From Palaemon carinicauda (taxonomy: Eukaryota; Arthropoda; Malacostraca; Decapoda; Palaemonidae), in assembly GCF_036898095.1 (NCBI RefSeq), contig NC_090744.1, positions 102,418,438 through 102,482,437 on the forward strand: 64,000 bases of DNA. Direction: 5' to 3'. Every line of letters begins with the position of its first letter. The first letter of the stretch is position 1. The position numbers and the translations under genes were made by a program. The notes below the pieces were generated by a model. The model worked only from the letters and a program-made list of their open reading frames with translations. It was not told where the DNA came from and ran no database searches. This document shows, piece after piece, positions 14,101 through 25,150 of the stretch.

Positions 14101-15102
14101 CAGCAGCGCACTAGCCCTAAGGTTACGGAGGATGAGAGGAAGGAGTCGGAACACACCTTCTGGCAGGTCCTAGTCTGCATCCGTTCCATCAATGGACTTC
14201 TAGATCCATTGGCAGCCCCTCTAGATGGAAAAGAAACGGACCTTGACTAGTTCTATGGCACTCAGAAACCTCATAGGACCAGTGCAGCTTTGCCCTGGTC
14301 AAAGGGGTTGAAGAGTACCAAACAGAAGGCTGTGTCCCTGGCAACTGGTTCCACCACTTCTCTCCGGTTCAACTCTTCCTCCAAGCTCTTACCTCCTCCG
14401 TATGTGTTTCAGAGGAGGTACCACGAGATCCTCGGAGAATATCTTCCAACGCTGCCCCTCGACCACTCTATAGACACACTCTCGAAGGCCACCCCCTTTG
14501 AGAAACTTATGGGACTTCCTGTCTCCTTTTCGGCCTCTGAAATCCTAAACCAGGAAAAGGTGGCGAAGTACGCCATGCAGAATACTTCGTGGCTGGATTT
14601 CTGGTTAGGATCCTTAGGACAACTGATGTGGTCTAAAGACCTGTCTCGGGAGTCCTCCAGGAAGTCTTCGGAGACTTTCCTTTTGTCCAGCACTCGGGCC
14701 ATCGAGTTCCTCTCTCATCAGGTAATGAACCTTTGGGCCAACACTATCCTGAAGAGGAGAGATGCCGTCATAGGTAAGCTCTATAGACATCTCCCTCAGG
14801 CTAAAGTAGCGAGTCTGAGAAATGCTCCTTTCGAGGGCAATTCTTCGTTCCATCCCGAGGATGTCGAGCAGGTGGCAGAGAGGTGGAGGAAGTCCAGTCA
14901 GGACTCCCTCATCCAAAATGTCCTAAAAGCTAGACCTTACCCCTCTCAACCACAGCGGAAAGCACAGCAGAACCCGCAGCCGAAAAGGGCTAGAGACCCA
15001 AAACAGCAGAGTAAAAAGGGTGCAAAGCAGGCCTTTCACAGCAAAAAGTCCTTCCGTGGAGGAAAGGGTAAGAAGGGATCTGGCCGAGGCCGGTCCCAAT
15101 AA
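11178..15102 (+). pseudogene. gag: DIRS element 1 gag-like region (frameshifted)
   Basis: The likely start is ATG 11178 (MVMSSLETDSHPLC). It leads into a cysteine cluster (CPACRG...CSECREW) that aligns in position with the one in element 3 Gag; a TAG interrupts between the cysteine pairs. The middle part is read in another frame (11143-12396) and is rich in Pro-Ser-Gly-Ser-Arg repeats. It continues after a shift at about 12332-13303 with nine-residue repeats. The C-terminal part (14290-15102, 270 codons) is a helical-looking domain followed by a very basic Lys/Arg/Gly tail, consistent with nucleic-acid binding. At least three frame changes make it non-functional. The role is inferred from position and from known DIRS organisation. 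Confidence 0.7.
12656..13110 (+). repeat. 27-bp tandem repeats inside DIRS 1 gag
   Basis: About 17 units of 27 bp in two subfamilies. The first encodes roughly HPVARHARE (about 11 units, 12656-12945) and the second QPHARQVRE (about 6 units, 12946-13110). Because 27 is a multiple of three and the DNA is rich in GCGC, several other frames also stay open on both strands; those are shadows. The units are more alike within a subfamily than between, indicating recent unequal exchange. Confidence 0.92.
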
Positions 15103-17035
15103 GACAGGCAATCCTCCCATTTGTCCACCTGTGGGGGGATGTCTGCAAAGCCACTGGCAGAGGTGGCTTTACCACGGGGCCGAACCCTGGACGGTCGAGG
15201 TGATTCGTTCATGGTATTGTATCCCGTTCACGCTCTCTCTCCCTCCACTGACTCAAGTGCCGATTCCATTGAACTCCTGCGTGAAAGGATCCACACAGGA
15301 GTTTGCCCTCAGAGAAGGATGCTCTCCAGGAGGTCCTTGAGGGGTCCCCAGGCTTATACAGTCGACTCTTTCTTGTGAAAAAGGCATCTGGAGGCTGGAG
15401 ATCAGTCAACGACCTCTCGGCCCTGAACAGGTTTGTCGAACAGACCCCTTTCAGGATGGAGACAGCCGACACAGTCAGACAAGCGATAAGACCCCAGTAC
15501 TTCATGTGCACTCTAGATCTGAAGGATGCATACTTCCATATCCCAATTCACCCGTCTTCCAGGAAGTATCTGAGATTCATGTTCAATCCGAAGCATTACA
15601 AGTTCAGGGTACTGTGTTTCAGTGTTTCCACAGCACCCCAGGTATTCACGAGAGTATTCACCCTAGTATCATCTTGGGCTCACAGAGTCGGCATCCGTCT
15701 CCTGTGACACTTGGACGACTGACTGATTCTGGCAGACTCGGAGGCGGCCATTCTCCGCCACCGAGACGAGCTTCTAAGGTTTTGCCAGGATCTGGGGATT
15801 GTGGTAAACCTCGAAGTCTCAACTGCTCCCCTCTCAAGAACTGGTATAGCTAGGCATATGATTAGACACCCTAAGGCACAAAGCGTTTCCATCAGACGAA
15901 AGGATCCAGAGATTGAGGGAGATAGCACAGGTCTTCCTCAGTCGGGAAGAGCTCCCGGTGCAGTATTGACTTCGCCTTCTCAGTCACCTCTCTTTCCTGA
16001 CCCGACTGGTCCCCAACAGTTGCCTCAGGATGAGATCCCTCCAGTGGCAACTAAAATCCCAGTGGAAACAGCACTCCGATTCCCGGGATCACCTAGTCTG
16101 CATAGGGCTAGAGGAACAGTCGGACCTCAGGTGGAGGCTGGCGGAGCCGAACCTCTGCAAAGGGGTCGATCTTCTCATATCTCCCCCGGAATTGATGTTG
16201 TTTTCAGATGCATCAAAAGAAGGGTGGGGGGCTCACGTGCTGCACCATTACCGGTACATCTCCGGCCAATGGTCCGAATCAGAAAGGTACCAGCACATAA
16301 ATCTCTTAGAGATGAGGACAGCCTTTCTGGCCCTCAAAGAGTTCCACCAGGTCCTGGCGGGGCACTCCGTGGTGCTGATGAGCGACAACACCATGGTAGT
16401 AGCTTATCTAAGCAATCAGGGAGGTACCTTTTTGCAGCAGCTGTGCCATCTTGCAGTAGAGATACTCAAATGGGCAGAAGACAACTCGGAGACACTTATC
16501 AGCTCGCTTCATTCCGGGCAAGCGGAATGTGCTAGCAGACAAGCTGAGCAGAGCGACTCAGATAGTTGGCATCAAGTGGTCTTTGAATCCTCTGTTAGCC
16601 AACAAAGTCCTGACTTTGTGGGGTTCCCGACTGTGGATCTGTTTGCAACGGCCCTGAATTTCAGGCTCTCGTTGTACTGCTCCCCAGTCCCGGATCCCCA
16701 AGCTCTTTGGCAAGATACTTTTCAACAACGGTGGATAAACCTGGACGCTTACGCGTTTCCCCCGTTCTGTCTGATGAGAAAAGAACTCAACCAGGTACGA
16801 GCAAGCAACAATTTACAAATGACCCTCATAGCTCCGCTATGGCATTACGCAGAATGGTTCCCGGACCTTCTGCATCTCCTCATGGAGATCCCGAGTGAGC
16901 TTCCTCCACAACACGACCTCCTCAAACAACCACATGCCAACATCTTTCACAGAGCCGTAGCCTCGCTTCGACTTCACGCCTGGAAACTATCCAGCACCTC
17001 CTCACACAGAGAGGCTTTTCGCAACCGGTTGCGAA
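15090..17035 (+). pseudogene. pol: DIRS element 1 RT-RNase H-methyltransferase-like polyprotein (broken)
   Basis: The RT core at 15303-15707 contains RLFLVKKASGGWRSV, the motif A region LDLKDAYFHIPIH and the motif B-like FSVSTAPQVFTRV. At the active site the frame reads HLDD preceded and followed by TGA stops (about 15706-15730). After a frame change, RNase H appears at 16030-16560 with LFSDASKEGWGAHV, HINLLEMRTA and SDNTMVVAYLSNQGGT. Its C-terminal part is frameshifted. The segment at 16621-16900 (PTVDLFATALNFRLSLYCSP ... AFPPF ... LIAPLWHYAEWF) matches the Dam-like methyltransferase region of DIRS elements. Multiple stops and shifts make this a pseudogene. Confidence 0.88.
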
Positions 17036-18025
17036 AAGAATGGCTGGATACCTCAGGAGATTCGCAGAGGCAGTCTACCAGGCGAAGTGGTCAGTTTTCT
17101 GTGGTTGGTGTCGTGGAAGGGGCATCTCTCCCTTCGATGCCTCTGTTCCAACTATAGCAGAGTTTCTTGTGTACCTTCGGGAAAAAAAGCTTCTCTCGGT
17201 CTCGGCACTCAAAGGCTACCGCTTAGCCTTGAGTCTGGCCTTTAGACTGACAGGAGTCGATATTTCCTCCTCGTTGGAACTTACTTTGCTCATACGCAGT
17301 TATGAGCTTATTTGCCTCCAGGCAGAGCTAAGACCTCCCCCTTAAAATGTGGTTCAGGTCCTCAGGTCTCTGAAGGGCTTCCCCTATGAACCACTACGCC
17401 AGGCCTCAGATCGCCACCTCACGTGGAAGACGGTGTTCCTGCTCACTTTGGCTTTGGCCAAGATAGTCGGCGAACTTCATGGTCTATCTGCCGATGTCTC
17501 CCACTCTAGGAGATGGGGGGAAGTAATCCTCAACTTCGTCCCTGAGTTTGTAGCCAAGACTCAAAATCAGGGTGAGCCGGACTCAGGTTCGGCCCATTTT
17601 TTATAGAGAGAGTTCGTTCTGTAAGCGAAGGTCCAGACCAACTGTTACTATGTCCAGTGAGGAGTCTGAGGTGTTACTTAAAAAGAACAGCAAAAGCTCG
17701 CCCCCGTGTACGAGCACTTTTTGTCAGCACGGGGAAGGTCAAGAGGACGGTCACGAGGAATACTATTTCCTCCTGGATAAGGAAAGTAATCGAATACCCT
17801 CTATATCCAGATCCTCCTCTGTCCAACCTACCCAGAGCTCATGACGTCAGAGGCATTGCAACGTCTCTGACGTTCAAGAAAAAATTTTCTGTGGCACAGG
17901 TATTGCAAGCAGGCGTGTGGAAGCATCAGACGACCTTCACAGCCCACTACCTGAAAGACGTAACCCACAGGAGCATGGAAACCTCCTCCATTGGTCCTGT
18001 GGTGGCCACACAACAAGTGATCTAA
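17036..18025 (+). pseudogene. DIRS element 1 tyrosine recombinase (broken)
   Basis: The N-terminal SAM-like part (17040-17345) includes YQAKWSVFCGWCRG and SVSALKGYRLALS. A TAA follows at 17343-17345, the frame resumes to about 17606, then shifts to the frame of 17657-18025. The first catalytic arginine is lost: the element reads ALAKIVGELHGLS where element 3 has ASAQRVSELHAFS. The HxxR box (HDVRGIATS) and the region of the nucleophile tyrosine (TAHYLKDV) are kept. The family cuts and rejoins DNA for integration of circular DIRS cDNA; this copy cannot. Confidence 0.88.
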
Positions 18026-18482
18026 TGCCTCAGGCTCCTTGATGGACAAGTAGCAGATGGTTGAGGGCTGAGGTTACCTGGGTTAGTCTAGGGTGAATGA
18101 AAAGAATGTCTGGTTCACTTTCTTTCTCCTTCTTCCCCCCGGGGGAAATAGCTCCGCAAGACCGAAGCATAGCTGACCTCACCCCTCTGCAGGTAAGAAT
18201 AATTTCCCTTGTACATCCTGGGTATGAATGCATACTTTGTTACGTCACTAATATCTCTTAAGGGAGGGTATTGGATATGTCTTAGAATCCTCGAGTTCCT
18301 ACGTGAAGACAAGCCACGAGTCTCTCACACAAGCTTCTGCAGGCCGCTATCAGCGAGTTACCTTGTAACTACTTTGATTTTAGCGAGGGTAGGGTTCCCT
18401 TTACTATCAATCACAGATCAAAATAGAGAGGACCCCGGGTCATGACCAAGGCCAGTTGGTAAGGACTTCCTCCCTCCTAAGA

Positions 18483-18600
18483 GTAAGTCACCCTGATAAA
18501 TAGCGAAGGTTTGTATCTGTGTCGGAATAAATAACAAATTTGGAAATAATTTGTATTTTTCCTAACATACAAACCTGAAGCTATTTATACAAATTGGCCC
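18483..18600 (+). repeat. DIRS element 1 internal complementary region (ICR)
   Basis: The left half (around AAATAGCGAAGGTTTGTATC) is the reverse complement of the element's left end at 10905-10950. The right half (around AATTTGGAAATAATTTG) is the reverse complement of the right end at 18776-18835. The join near ATAACAAATTT marks the circle junction. A few mismatches separate ICR and ends, in line with the age of the copy. Confidence 0.88.
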
Positions 18601-18632
18601 GCCACCCTGTCCCCCTAGAAGTCCTGCCAGAA

Positions 18633-18805
18633 AGCAAAAGTGGTTACTCAACCGACAGGTGTGAGTGAGCGGGGTAGCTAGTCTACCCCAACCCCCTCCC
18701 GCTAACTAGCGGATTGGGTAATTATCCCTCACTAAAATTATCTTGGCTGGTTTTCAGCGTTGCCGAAAGTAATACCCTAATAAATAGCTTCAGGTTTGTG
18801 TTAGG
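18633..18805 (-). repeat. DIRS element 1 right ITR
   Basis: Inverted partner of 10922-11093. Differences scattered along the arm (for example GCGTTGCCG here against AGCAATGCTG-type sequence on the left) show divergence after insertion. Confidence 0.88.
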
Positions 18806-19004
18806 GAAAATGCAAATTATTTCCAAATTTGTTATATTGACTAATTATATAAACCTAGATCATTCAAGTTACGCTTCCCACTTCAATCACTCCGTAAGTT
18901 GTAGGTTTAGGTCGAAGGTCAAAGTGTGAGCTCGGTGGCCTGTTAGGCGGGCGAGGTTTCCCTGACATCCGGTATTGGGTGCCGTCACCTCGGTAAAGTT
19001 TTAA

Positions 19005-19095
19005 CAGCTATATACAGCTCTACTGAAAGCATACTCCTATTGAAGGATGAAAGTTTGTATCATTAGGAAAAATACAAATTGCTATAGAATTTTGT
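19005..19095. repeat. Possible solo remnant of a DIRS terminus
   Basis: Sequence around GTTTGTATCATTAGGAAAAA then ACAAATT, preceded by an ACTGAAAGCATACTCCTATT-like stretch, resembles the right end of elements 1 and 2 (GGTTTGTATGGTTAGGAAAA). No internal element DNA is attached. It could be a deletion relic or an older end of the same family. Confidence 0.45.
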
Positions 19096-19119
19096 TACTG
19101 ACTTACATTTTGGAATAGG

Positions 19120-20240
19120 AGAACAAACTTGAGACTTTAGTCTGTTGATGTACCTGAGTTTTAAGGTGGATTGACTTGTTTTAGTAAGGGGTATGACTTG
19201 ACTCAAGTCACTAGATTTACTTGATATTTAAGTAACTATATTAATCTGTATACAAATTCATTTAAGTCAGTGGATTGACTTGTGATTTTAACCAAATATC
19301 TGACCTTACTTTTTCTTAGTCTTTAGATTAAGAATGTTTTAATCTGTGGATTGGCGTAGGATTTATCAGTCAGTGGATTGAATTGGAATTTTAACCCTGT
19401 GAATTGATTTGAGATTGTAGTAAGAGGTTTGAGTATTGAGAGAGTAATCAGGCACTTGACTCAAGGTTTAACTCATGGTTTTATTTTGAGAGATTGTGAC
19501 TGGCTGGACTTAAGAGATTCAAGTCATTGGTTTGACTACAAATTTAGTTTACAGATTTATCTTGGATTTTGGTTGATGGACATGGTTAATTTTCCTATCA
19601 ATGGATTAGGCTCAGTTTTCAGATAATTATTTTTTGAATGACCTGTTATTGTTATAGTAATATTAGCTTATCAAAAGATTTACCGGTACGTAGAATTTAT
19701 ATTTTTAATGATTGGCTTGTCAAGGGGTGAATTAGGATGGAATATTAAATTCAGATTTGTCATTTAACTACAATTCTAGCTTCCGAATTACGGTATATTT
19801 TGCTTGTGAGTAGGTTTGGTTTTAAAAGGCTTGGTAAGACTTGGAAATCAGTAAACCACATCAGGATTGGAAATTCAGTATATTTAGTTAATACTATGGT
19901 CAATAGAGAGAACTTACGAGTCAAGCCGACTTGCTAAAGATTCGGCTATGTAAACACTATAATTGTCAAAACGATTGATTTATCAGTTGATGTAAAATAA
20001 GATTAATAATTCGATTAGACAATGATAGGTTGATCAAGGGACAAAGGCAGGATAGAGCTGCCAATGGTGGATAAAGGCAGGATAAATTTTTCATTGGTTT
20101 AAGTTGACATTGGATTATCATTGGTAAAAGGCGTAATTGTTCTGTGTTTAGTAATGTTACAAGACGTGACTCCGGTAAGACCAGGTTGTTAATTTTATAG
20201 TGTTGGATAGGATAGTCCATGGATGAGGTATATCAATTTA
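19120..20240. repeat. Decayed ~27-30-bp minisatellite
   Basis: Diverged recurrences of a motif like GTCAGTGGATTGACTTGTGA followed by TTTTAACCA/TTTTAGTAA, for example at about 19265-19295 and 19368-19397, with weaker copies to about 20240. Copies are too degraded to define a consensus reliably by eye. Confidence 0.5.
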
Positions 20241-22191
20241 GTCAAAAACAAAAATGTTGAATATACTCTGGGAAATAAGCTGGTTCAGTGATTGAAGGTT
20301 AACCAGAAAGTTCACTTAGATTAACAGATGTGATAGGATAGCTGGCGTTAGTTTATGTAGGGCCCATATAATATATAATGAAAATTTAGTATGTCATTTA
20401 AATTACAAGTGTGATACTTGATAAATATAGAAAGTTGGCAGGTCGTTTTTTTTTCCTGTTTTTAGGAGTATAAGCACTACATACATTCATTTATACGCAC
20501 AGTACAATACTGTTGCATACTAAGCAATATTCTACACCTGAAACTGCTCCCGTGTCAACAAATTCTATTTTTGTCCAGCATTTATACAAAACTTTTTCAT
20601 TTTAGATATTTTGTTTGTGTGCGTGCGTGACCAGGTGTCTCCCCTTTGGTGTGAGGTAGATAGTTTCATTTAGGTAACTACGGTTTATATAGTATTTAAA
20701 AAAATAAATAGAAAACAGCAGGCTTAATTGAAGGATTAGGGGAGCCCCTGTTAGTCAATGGATTACCCAAGGCTAGTGATTAAATTAGACCTATTGTAGT
20801 GAAGAATTTCTTCGTTAGGATTTAGGAAGTAATACTTTTTTTCACACCATAAGATAGACTATCGGTTTTATTATTTGTTATTATAGACATGAATATGTCT
20901 AGTTTATTATTTCCCTTATTATATATCTGATACATTCGAATATTATGTATTTATAGTTCATCCTGCAGAATATTTTACTAAAAGTAAATTCTTGATATTG
21001 GAATGCACAGCGAAATATTTCAATAAGATTGATATATATTTGTACAATTAACCAATTTTATTTATTTTTCAGACTACAATCAAAAGAGGTAACCAACCTG
21101 AAGAAAACTACGCCAGTATTATGAGACTTCTTAATTATACCAAGATGAAGATAATCAGCGAATAATCTGAGATTTACCACAGGAAAAATCCAGAAATTTT
21201 CAGAAGACAAAACAAGTTTTGAGTAATTTCTTATTTCAAGAGGAGCACCAGTCTATCATCAAACGTTTCTGTGTGGTATTAGAATGCCCTTATGAGAAGT
21301 ACTATTACAGAACTATTAGTATCTTGAAATGTTCAATTGACCAGAGTTATTGAGAGATTAGGCATTGTGTGTTATGATGGTCACTCCATTTATATCCCAT
21401 AGGTTTAAAGCAAACATTAACTTGAAGATATAAAAATTAGTAAAGTTACCGTAAATTATCTAATATAAATTCTTACAACAATATTTCATCAACTGAAGAT
21501 GTAAAAAGTAAAGTTACAGTAGACAAAAACGATATTTCCAGATTTTTTCAAGTTTATCTAAGTATCTTTATTTAATGAAGCTAAGAATTTAATCATCAAA
21601 TCTATATACTTTTAATCACTCTAGTAAAAAGTATTTTATTCTCTTCAGTCTTTAAAAAGTCAGTGCACTTCAAACTAATTCAAGTTAGTATTTAATTTTA
21701 TGTGAAAAATGCATTAAGGAAATTTTTCTGTTATATTCTAAACACCCCCGAACTTTACTTGAAAATTGGGTCCAGAACAACTACTGTTATGAGTTGCTTA
21801 ATCATTTAAGTTCATATTAGAATTTCCCAATTATTATTTGATGATAAGCTTCAATCATTCGTTTAATCGCCTTAGAACTAGTTAGCAGTGAATACAAATA
21901 TACCAAATGATAATGAATTCCTAATACCTCTGGAAATGATTAACCGGCATTATTGTAGACATTGATAAATGGAGTGATATATTATGTATTATTGTTAATG
22001 TTTTCCAAAAAGGAGGAAATTGAATATTAACAACCAATTGAGACTTATGGAGTGCGACTCGGTCAAATTGAAACATAATTTTTTTTTTTTGATGGGTACA
22101 ATTTGGCTTTAAACCCTAAATAATTTTTTTTGTTTCTCGATCGAATGAATAAATCTGGAAAGAGATTTATTTCTTTTCTATAAAATTTAAA
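20241..22191. other. Intergenic, no gene seen
   Basis: AT-rich, with no recognisable frame. It forms the left flank of DIRS element 2. Confidence 0.55.
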
Positions 22192-22214
22192 TTGTTCCGT
22201 AACCGAAATACAAA

Positions 22215-22372
22215 CCACGCTATTTACAAAGGGTATTACTTTTAGCGTAGCTGAAATGGCGAGCCATTAGAATTTTAACGAGGGTGTATTACCCCCGCGC
22301 TAGTTAGCGGGGGGGTAGGGGAGTGGTAGCTAGCTACCCCTCCTCCCCCTCACACACAGGTGAATACTCACT
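22215..22372 (+). repeat. DIRS element 2 left ITR
   Basis: Matches the reverse complement of 29736-29886 without a difference that I can find, including a run of seven G. It contains GCGCTAGTTAGCG and GGTAGCTAGCTACC palindromes, as in element 1. Confidence 0.9.
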
Positions 22373-22469
22373 TTCACTTTTGGCTCGGACTGTGACAGAC
22401 GTCTCTGTCTTGGTCCTCGCTTGGCAGCCATTGTCTGTTTTGTCTTTACTTAATCGCTTACTTTTCTTT

Positions 22470-23060
22470 TACTCAATATATATGTAAACATGTTTTCATG
22501 TTTGTATATATATTTGAGTATAGAAATAAGTAAGTTTCCTTTTCAGATGTGTGTGTGTAGTGTACGATATCTACGTGGAGGCCTCGGCAGTTAGGCCACC
22601 ACGGCCTAATTTTATGGGTTGCGATCGAGTTTGACTTCGGTCTTTCTCTCTCTCTCTCTCTCTCTTGAGGTCGTTCACCCTTTTACTATGTTTTACTACG
22701 CCCTTGTAGCTTCCTTCCCGTGTGGGTGGGGTTGCTACGCCGTACATTCTGTCTCAATTAGTTTATGAATCTAATTGTAGTTGTTAATTTTTCAGCTTGT
22801 AGAACGATTCCTTTCGGGGTTTTCGTTTTTTCTTTAGTGTTCATTCATTTTTAAATTACATAATTACATAGTTACATAATTATAATTGTTATAATTCTGT
22901 TTTGGTTACAGCTCTCCTTCCGCGAGTGTAAGTGGTTGTGAGGGCACGTGCCTGTTGTGTAATTCTTGTTCCTTTTCCTCGGGATTCCTCTTCGGAGCCT
23001 TCCCGGGGGAATGAATGTGTACTAATATTATTTGTTTTATTTTTTTACAGTTACCGATCT
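22470..23060 (+). other. DIRS 2 leader segment not seen in element 1
   Basis: Between the ITR-proximal leader and the first gag-like frame there are ~590 bp, including a (CT)n run at about 22645-22664, with no counterpart in element 1, where gag starts directly after the same leader. The segment has several pyrimidine-tract-AG endings (TTTTTCAG near 22794, TTGGTTACAG near 22911, TTTTTTTACAG near 23050). It may be an insertion, an intron-like region or a lineage-specific leader. Confidence 0.4.
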
Positions 23061-24016
23061 AGTTCGTTTCTGTAATATAGCAACGGTGTGAGCTGTCTGG
23101 TTGAGTCCTGGGGATTCGGCTGTTGCTGCCTCCCCCCTTGTATTGTCGTCAGGGGCGTGTCTCCTTCTTCTGGTAGTACTCCCGTGTCGACGGACAGCTC
23201 TCCAGTTCATTTTAGAACAGTCAGGAGGCTTGCCTCCTTGGGCGGATAACTTTCCTTCCGAGGGAAGTTTTTTCCTGTCCAGGCTTGAGCTTTTCCTCTT
23301 TTGGGGGGTTCTTCTCTTGCCTTTTTTTCGTGCGACTATGCTCTTGGTGCTGAGCGGTCGCACCTGCAGTTTCGCTCAAGGGGCTGGGCAACTGCAGGAG
23401 CTCCTCTTCGGAGGATTGCCCCTCTTAGGTCACTGGCTGACCAGTCTCTTCCACGAAGTGTTTCTCTTTCGTTCGCGAGAGAGTACACTCATAGAGACTC
23501 CTCTTCGGAGGTTTCTTCTGTTGCTGTTGCTGTTGGCCTCCCTCGCCGTAAGGCCCTCCGTCCGCCTCGTCGTAAGGGCCTCTCATCTCCCTATAAGGGT
23601 GCTTGAGGCGCCTTTTTGAATCTCCGTTTGCAGCCTACAACTTCTTTTTCTCGATCTTCCGTCTTGGTGCAGATGGACAGCAGTCTAATCTCGTCTTCCG
23701 ACGGGCAACGGTCTTCCCGACGGACAACGGTCTTCCCGACGGACAGCGGTCTTCCGACGGACATCAGTCTCCCGGCGGACAACGATCCCTTCGGGGCAAA
23801 GGGTTGCCCCCACGGGGGTTCTTCCCTTGCGTGTCAGGGTTTCCCTGCGCGCCCTTCTGTTCGTCAGCGCTCTCCTGTTCGTCAGCGCTTTCAAGATGAT
23901 CTTCCCTGTGGTTCCTGTTACGTGCCCTGTGCGCCCACGTTCGCCCTCGCGATCTAGAACTTCGGTTCAGGTCGGGGTCAAGGACTCTTCTTCTTTGCGC
24001 AGGCTTCCACGCGTAG

Positions 24017-24150
24017 CCTTCTGCTCGTCAGCGATCATCAGCTCGTCAGCGATCATCAGCTCGTCAGCGATCATCAGCTCGCCAGCGATCGTCAGCTCGC
24101 CAGCGATCGTCAGCTCGTCAGCGATCATCAGCTCGCCAGCGATCTCCAGA
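24017..24150 (+). repeat. 18-bp tandem repeats in DIRS 2 gag region
   Basis: About seven units of CTCGTCAGCGATCATCAG or close variants. A looser 19-20-bp array (units like GTCTTCCCGACGGACAACG) lies just upstream at about 23700-23790. Confidence 0.85.
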
Positions 24151-24229
24151 TCGCCCACGTGTGTTACAGCTGGCACGCCAACGTTCTCCAACACTTCTGA
24201 AGGAACATGGTTCGCCAGCTACTAGCTCA

Positions 24230-24860
24230 ACTGCGGATGCTGATCGCCATCGCGCGACCCTCAACTGCAGATGCTGACCGCCATCGCGCGACCCTCAACT
24301 GCAGATGCTGACCGCCATCGCGCGACCCTCAACTGCAGATGCTGACCGCCATCGCGCGACCCTCAACTGCAGATGCTGACCGCCATCGCGCGACCCTCAA
24401 CTGCAGACGCTGACCGCCATCGCGCGACCCTCAACTGCAGATGCTGCTCGCCATCGCACAACCCTGAACGATTGCCCGCTTACGCATGCTGCTCCTCATC
24501 GCACCACCCTGAACGATCGCCCTCCTGCAGATGCTGATCACCATCGCACCCTTTCACGCGATCATTCACCTGCGCATGCTGCTCGCCATCGCACAACCCT
24601 GAACGATTGGCCGCTTACGCATGCTGCTCCTCATCGCACCACCCTGAACGATCGCCCTCCTGCAGATGCTGATCACCATCGCACCCTTTCACGCGATCAT
24701 TCACCTGCGCATGCTGCTCGCCATCGCACAACCCTGCACGATAGCCCGCTTACGCATGCTGCTCCTCATCGCACAACCCTGAACGCTCGCCCTCTTGCGG
24801 ATGCTGATCACCATCGCACCCTATCACGCGATCATTCACCTACACATGCTGCTCGCCATC
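24230..24860 (+). repeat. 34-bp repeats nested in a 135-bp higher-order repeat
   Basis: From about 24230 to 24440, units of 34 bp (core GCAGATGCTGACCGCCATCG) repeat about six times. From about 24440 to 24860 the array switches to three copies of a 135-bp block made of four diverged ~34-bp subunits; the same CGCTTACGCATGCTGCTCC site recurs at 24477, 24612 and 24747. 135 is a multiple of three, 34 is not. Confidence 0.88.
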
Positions 24861-24914
24861 GCTTACCGCCAGCGATCTTCTTCACCTACGCGGCAGCACG
24901 ATCCCTCGCCGTCA

Positions 24915-25150
24915 CGCCCATTCCCCTGCGCGCCCGCGCGATCGCTCGCCTGCGCGCCCGCGCGATCGCTCGCCTGCGCGCCCGCGCGATCGCTCGCCTG
25001 CGCGCCCGCGCGATCGCTCGCCGGCGCGCCCGCGCGATCGCTCGCCTGCGCGCCCTCGCGACCGCTCGCCTGCGCGCCCTCGCGACCGCTCGCCTGCGCG
25101 CCCGCGCGACCACTCGCCTGTGCGCCCGCGCGACCATTCGCCTTTGCGCG
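24915..25150 (+). repeat. 24-bp Arg-Ser-Pro repeats in DIRS 2 gag region
   Basis: About nine units of 24 bp encoding roughly RSPARPRD, followed by shorter RDRSP/RDHS units. In the plus frame this gives an SR-like basic tract. Many open frames on the minus strand here are shadows of the GC-rich repeat. Confidence 0.88.

Larger units (their letters stand above)
10905..18835 (+). mobile_element. DIRS1-like retrotransposon, element 1 (decayed)
   Basis: About 7.9 kb bounded by inverted terminal repeats (10922-11093 and 18633-18805). It has a gag-like region, RT, RNase H, a Dam-methyltransferase-related segment and a tyrosine recombinase, in that order on the plus strand. There is no LTR and no DDE integrase. 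An internal complementary region at 18483-18600 is the reverse complement of both outer ends joined, the diagnostic DIRS structure. All genes carry stops or frameshifts, and the ITRs differ at several positions, so the copy is old and not autonomous. It is closely related to element 2 and less so to element 3. Confidence 0.92.
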
